A stretch of 10,743 nucleotides of DNA, taken from NCBI GenBank assembly GCA_027457185.1, contig DAIDTN010000039.1, positions 1 to 10,743 of the forward strand, given 5' to 3'. This DNA is from Burkholderiales bacterium (lineage in GTDB: Bacteria > Pseudomonadota > Gammaproteobacteria > Burkholderiales > SG8-39). The translations under genes and the position numbers were made by a program. Of this stretch, positions 8,045 through 10,743 are shown one piece after another; positions within the stretch are counted from its first letter, which is position 1, and each line of letters opens with the position of its first letter. The notes beneath the pieces were generated by a model. The model did not search any database, had not been told where the DNA came from, and saw nothing but the letters and a program-made list of their open reading frames with translations.

Positions 8045-8491
8045 TTAAGACTGGATCGATGTTTGCGCATTGCCGGCGGCGCGGCGCTGGCGTTCGATCA
8101 GCTTGAGCATGGTGTCCACGGTGATCGAGCGGAAGGTGGCTTTGGCGATCTCGTCGACCTCCGCCATCACCGCGCCCAGCGCGCGGCCGACGTCGCTTGA
8201 TGCATCGAACTCGTCGCTTTCGCCGGTGCGCGTGCTGATGTTCTCGAACAGTTCGATCACGTCCATCAGCGTCAGTCGTTTGGCGTTGCCGCTGAAGCGG
8301 TAGCCGCCGCCTACGCCACGCGCCGATTCCACCAGGCCGGCGCGGCCCAGTTCGCGCAGAACCTTGGCCAGGTGGTGGGTGGAGGCGCCGTATTTTTCCG
8401 CGATTTCCGCAGCCGAAAGCTGCCGTCCCGGATTGGCCGCGAACTCGAGCACGCTGTAGAGCGCGAGGCTGGTGCCTTTTTGCAATTTCAT
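8045..8491 (-). CDS. Rrf2-family transcriptional regulator without Fe-S cysteines (BadM-like)
   Basis: This 148-residue DNA-binding protein has the Rrf2 winged helix: LALYSVLEFAANPGRQLSAA (about residues 9-28), recognition region YGASTHHLAKVLRELGRAGL (34-53) and wing ARGVGGGYRFSG (57-68). It ends in a dimerisation helix. It contains no cysteine, so it cannot hold the Fe-S cluster of IscR or NsrR and more likely senses a small molecule. In Rhodopseudomonas palustris the Rrf2 protein BadM represses a benzoate operon and responds to acetamidobenzoates made by the GNAT BadL; the gene next door here is a GNAT. The ATG at 8491 follows the GNAT stop by 16 bases, with no strong Shine-Dalgarno, so translation may be coupled. 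Likely targets are its own operon and the divergent SBP3 operon. Family assignment is firm; the BadM-like role is inference. Confidence 0.88.
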   Translation of the reverse strand: MKLQKGTSLALYSVLEFAANPGRQLSAAEIAEKYGASTHHLAKVLRELGRAGLVESARGVGGGYRFSGNAKRLTLMDVIELFENISTRTGESDEFDASSDVGRALGAVMAEVDEIAKATFRSITVDTMLKLIERQRRAAGNAQTSIQS

Positions 8492-8507
8492 CGACAGAGC
8501 CCGGCCA

Positions 8508-8981
8508 TCAGTCCAGGTCCTTTTCCAGCGGGATGAACGGCGCGGCCATCATGCCCTGGCTGCGAAAGAACGACAGCACCAGGCCGTTGTCGCGCGCGAG
8601 CAGGGTGCGTACCTTGTTCACGCCGGCGTGGCGAAAGCCGTCGCAGATCGCCTCCAGCATGCGCGCACCGACGCCGGCGAGGCGGGCGCTGGTGCGCACG
8701 CTCAGGCCGAACACCCAGCCGCAGGGCGCGGAGCCGAATTCCCAGTCGCGCACTTCGCCGATGATGAAGCCCTGGATGACGTCGCCGGCCTCGGCCACCA
8801 GAAACAGGCGCTGCCGCGTGCGTCCGCCGCCGTAGCGGTGGAATAGCTCGTACCAGTAGTCGGTTTTTTCCAGGCCGGTTGCCTCGGTATCGATGGCGAT
8901 CACCTGCCCGAGGTCGTCTGTCTCTACCGGCCGCACCCGCAGTTCGGGGGTGCCTGCGCCCTGTGCCTGGGGTTTGCTCAT
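8508..8981 (-). CDS. GNAT-family N-acetyltransferase (possible BadL-like)
   Basis: This 157-residue acetyl-CoA-dependent acyltransferase has the GNAT core: LRVRPVETDDLGQVIAID at the start, then the LFLVAEAGDVIQGFIIGEV strands. The pyrophosphate-binding motif A is seen in TSARLAGVGARMLEAI, with R-x-x-G-x-G as RLAGVG. LSFFRSQGM is the usual motif B end. The ATG at 8981 is preceded by AGGGA; the frame runs on upstream to 10127 but only antisense to SBP3, which I reject. It is first in an operon with the Rrf2 regulator and divergent from SBP3. Two roles fit the context: acetylation of an amino-aromatic that acts as effector of the Rrf2 protein, as BadL does, or acetylation of the ligase lysine, as Pat-type enzymes do. 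The small single-domain size allows either. Substrate is not determinable here. Confidence 0.85.
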   Translation of the reverse strand: MSKPQAQGAGTPELRVRPVETDDLGQVIAIDTEATGLEKTDYWYELFHRYGGGRTRQRLFLVAEAGDVIQGFIIGEVRDWEFGSAPCGWVFGLSVRTSARLAGVGARMLEAICDGFRHAGVNKVRTLLARDNGLVLSFFRSQGMMAAPFIPLEKDLD

Positions 8982-9026
8982 GCCGCTTCCCTGGCCGCGC
9001 CCGCGGCCGCAATTTCGTTGAAAAGC

Positions 9027-9073
9027 CTGATTTGGATCAAAAAACGCATTTAGGTACCAGAATACCATATAAT
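9027..9073 (+). promoter_or_regulatory. Candidate promoter of the SBP3-livH operon with FNR-like site and inverted repeat
   Basis: A perfect -10 TATAAT lies at 9068-9073 with no good -35 (CGCATT at 17 bp). Upstream, CTGATTTGGATCAA at 9027-9040 matches the FNR/ANR box TTGAT-N4-ATCAA at 9 of 10 fixed positions. Its centre would be near -46, not the ideal -41.5. GGTA-N6-TACC at 9053-9066 abuts the -10, a fitting site for a repressor such as the Rrf2 protein. The leader to the start codon is about 120 nt. Confidence 0.4.
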
Positions 9074-9203
9074 CGAGTTTCGCGGCAGGCCGGGGTCTGG
9101 CCCCATGCCCGCCGGACTTAGCGCGACCGCGCCAACGGCATTGAGTCCAAGAAAAGCCGGGCGGGTAGACGGTGGCGTATTCAACCACACTTGAGGAGGT
9201 ATG

Positions 9204-10370
9204 ATGAAATTCACGCAAGCGAGAAGCAGCTTTAAACTCGGACTGGCCGCGGGTGCCGCGGCTTTGGCCTTGATCGCCGGCCCGGCGGTTGCGAAGGAAC
9301 CGATCAAGATCGGCTCCTTCCTTTCGGTTACCGGCGGCGCATCCTTCCTCGGCGATCCAGAAAAGAAAACGCTCGAACTCTACGTCGACAAAATCAATGC
9401 AGATGGCGGCGTGCTCGGCAGGAAGCTCAAACTGATCTCCTACGACTCGGCGGGCAGCGCGGAAAAAGCGCGCACTTTCGCAAAGCGCCTGATCGACGAG
9501 GACAAGGTCGATGTGATCATCGGCGGTTCGACCACTGGCGAGACCATGGCAGTGATACCGCTGGTCGAAGCCGCGCATATTCCGTTCATCTCGCTTGCTG
9601 GTGCGGTGGTGATCACCGAGCCGGTGAAAAAATGGGTGTTCAAGACCCCGCAAACCGACCGCATGGCCTGCGAAAGGACTTTCGTCGACATGAAGGCGCT
9701 GCATCTGACCAAGATCGCGCTCATTTCCGGCAACGGTGGCTTCGACAAGTCGATGCGCGCGCAATGTCTGGACGTAGCGAAGAACTACGGTATCCAAGTG
9801 ATCGCCGATGAGACCTACGGTGACAAGGATACCGACATGACCGCGCAGCTCACCAAGATCAAGAACACGCCGGGAGTGCAGGCAGTGCTCAACGCAGGGT
9901 TCGGCGCCCCGCCGGCGATCGTCACTAAGAATTACCGCCAGCTCGGCATCACCGTGCCGCTCTATCAGTCGTTCGGCGTCGCATCCAAGGAATATATCAA
10001 GCTGTCCGGCGGTGCGGCCGAAGGCGTGCGCTTGGCCGCGGGTGCACTGCTCGTCGCCGATAGCCTGCCCAAGAGCGATCCGCAGCGCGCCGTGTTGGTT
10101 GCGTACAAGCACGAATACGAATCGCATTACAAATCATCGGTTGCGACCTTTGGCGGCCACGCTTGGGACGGCCTGATGCTCTACGTCAACGCGGTCAAGA
10201 AGGCCGGCACCACCGACAAGGCTAAGGTGCGCGACGCGATCGAGGCAACGCACGGTTTCGTCGGCATCGACGGAGTATTCAACATGTCGCCTACCGATCA
10301 CATGGGTCTGAATTTGAGCGCGTTCCGCATGCTCGAGATCAAGAACGGCGACTGGACTTTGGTCAAGTAA
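9204..10370 (+). CDS. ABC transporter periplasmic substrate-binding protein (branched-chain amino acid type), SBP3
   Basis: This 388-residue LivJ-like binding protein has a Sec signal peptide ending at about residue 30 (GPAVA, then KEPIKIGSF). The mature start shows SVTGGASFLGDPEKKTLELY, followed by KVDVIIGGSTTGET, close to SBP1, and FGGHAWDGLMLYVNAVKKAG and FNMSPTDHMGLN near the end. SBP1 and SBP3 look like paralogues. Two adjacent ATGs exist: AGGAGG at 9194-9199 leaves 1 nt to the ATG at 9201 and 4 nt to the ATG at 9204, so I prefer 9204. A LivH-type permease gene follows downstream, so this is the binding protein of a complete importer running off the right edge. The gene is divergent from GNAT-Rrf2, which may regulate it. 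The ligand is probably benzoate or a related aromatic acid by context, not by sequence. Confidence 0.9.
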   Translation: MKFTQARSSFKLGLAAGAAALALIAGPAVAKEPIKIGSFLSVTGGASFLGDPEKKTLELYVDKINADGGVLGRKLKLISYDSAGSAEKARTFAKRLIDEDKVDVIIGGSTTGETMAVIPLVEAAHIPFISLAGAVVITEPVKKWVFKTPQTDRMACERTFVDMKALHLTKIALISGNGGFDKSMRAQCLDVAKNYGIQVIADETYGDKDTDMTAQLTKIKNTPGVQAVLNAGFGAPPAIVTKNYRQLGITVPLYQSFGVASKEYIKLSGGAAEGVRLAAGALLVADSLPKSDPQRAVLVAYKHEYESHYKSSVATFGGHAWDGLMLYVNAVKKAGTTDKAKVRDAIEATHGFVGIDGVFNMSPTDHMGLNLSAFRMLEIKNGDWTLVK

Positions 10371-10403
10371 GCATCACCCGCTGATGATTGTGGAGGCGGC
10401 GGC

Positions 10404-10517
10404 ATGAGCAGGGAGCAGGGGCCACGCGAAGCGGGGATGCGACCGGCCGCGATTGCCGCCGGCCGCCGACAACGGCTCCGCTCGATTCATGACGATCGAG
10501 CGGAGGCGGCGACGTGA
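10404..10517 (+). CDS. 37-codon ORF overlapping the livH start (possible leader peptide)
   Basis: An ORF beginning MSREQGPREAGM runs for 37 residues from the ATG at 10404, with GGAGG at 10392-10396 and a 7-nt spacer. Its TGA (10515-10517) overlaps the GTG start of livH in a GTGA. The product is Arg- and Ala-rich and resembles nothing I know. The arrangement suggests a leader ORF that couples translation to livH; the peptide itself may not matter. It could also be chance in GC-rich DNA. Confidence 0.4.
   Translation: MSREQGPREAGMRPAAIAAGRRQRLRSIHDDRAEAAT
10476..10505 (+). promoter_or_regulatory. Hairpin sequestering the livH Shine-Dalgarno
   Basis: CTCCGCTCGAT (10476-10486) and ATCGAGCGGAG (10495-10505) form a perfect 11-bp stem with an 8-nt loop. 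The 3' arm includes four bases of the GGAGG (10502-10506) that serves the GTG at 10514, so the ribosome-binding site is paired in the folded RNA. Ribosomes reading the 37-codon ORF would unwind it. Confidence 0.6.
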
Positions 10518-10743
10518 GCGCGCAGTTCATGCAGTTCCTGCTCACGGGGCTCACGGTGGGTGCGATCTACGCGCTGGTCGCGCTCGGCTTCTCCATCATT
10601 TTCAACGCCAGCCACGTGATCAATTTCGCCCAGGGCGAATTCGTGATGATCGGCAGCATGGCGACCGCTTCGCTGCTTGCGGCGGGAGTGCCGTATCCGC
10701 TCGCAATCGTGCTCGCGGTCGCGGCGGCGGCGCTGGTCGGCCT
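10514..10743 (+). CDS. Branched-chain amino acid-type ABC transporter permease (LivH family), 5' part only
   Basis: This is the first 76 residues of an inner-membrane permease; the rest lies beyond the right edge. The sequence shows a first membrane helix, FLLTGLTVGAIYALVALGFS (about 7-26), and the hallmark VINFAQGEFVMIGS (36-49) of LivH permeases. A second hydrophobic stretch follows. The start is GTG, with GGAGG at 10502-10506 and a 7-nt spacer; an in-frame ATG at 10529 has no comparable site. It lies about 140 bases after SBP3, and a LivM-type permease and LivG/LivF ATPases are expected next. Transport of benzoate or a related acid is inferred from the cluster. Confidence 0.92.
   Translation, partial: MSAQFMQFLLTGLTVGAIYALVALGFSIIFNASHVINFAQGEFVMIGSMATASLLAAGVPYPLAIVLAVAAAALVG

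Noticed and set aside
8982..10127. Upstream extension of the GNAT frame to give a 539-residue protein
   Set aside because: The extension is antisense to SBP3, has no domain, and the ATG at 8981 gives a normal-length GNAT.

Overview
The window is high-G+C proteobacterial DNA, roughly 60% or more by eye. It carries part of an aerobic benzoate degradation locus of the benzoyl-CoA epoxidation (box) type. Gene content (boxC, BoxR-type regulator, benzoate-CoA ligase, branched-chain-amino-acid-type ABC transporter parts) fits a betaproteobacterium such as a Rhodocyclales or Burkholderiales member, but I could not test the taxonomy.

Layout. (1) Minus strand, 1-2577: boxR, then boxC, which runs off the left edge. 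(2) A short divergent control region, about 2578-2712, holds two identical 12-bp palindromes. Each contains a -10 hexamer readable on both strands, the expected place for a repressor such as BoxR to control both operons. (3) Plus strand, 2713-7214: a catabolic and uptake operon with a Sec-exported substrate-binding protein (SBP), a cupin-like 4-hydroxylaminobenzoate lyase (PnbB/DUF4863) homologue, benzoate-CoA ligase and a second SBP with a Tat-type signal. A strong intrinsic terminator closes it at 7250-7274. (4) 7275-8044: a hairpin-rich intergenic stretch with two 22-7-22 inverted repeats and shared flanking repeats, plus a 27-codon basic small ORF on the minus strand with a good ribosome-binding site. 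(5) Minus strand, 8045-8981: a GNAT acetyltransferase followed by a cysteine-free Rrf2 regulator, a pairing reminiscent of BadL/BadM of Rhodopseudomonas palustris. (6) Plus strand, 9204-10743: a third SBP, a 37-codon ORF overlapping the next start, and the start of a LivH-type permease cut by the right edge.

How it fits together (inference). The SBPs capture benzoate or a related acid and deliver it to an ABC importer whose permease genes begin at the right edge. Benzoate-CoA ligase makes benzoyl-CoA. BoxA/BoxB, presumably beyond the left edge, epoxidise it, and BoxC opens the ring. BoxR probably senses benzoyl-CoA and controls the divergent region. The GNAT/Rrf2 pair and the PnbB-like protein suggest an additional layer that handles or senses amino- or hydroxylamino-benzoates. 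The most interesting leads are that layer, the twin-palindrome operator, the hairpin modules at 7305-7628 and the SD-sequestering hairpin with overlapping small ORF before livH.
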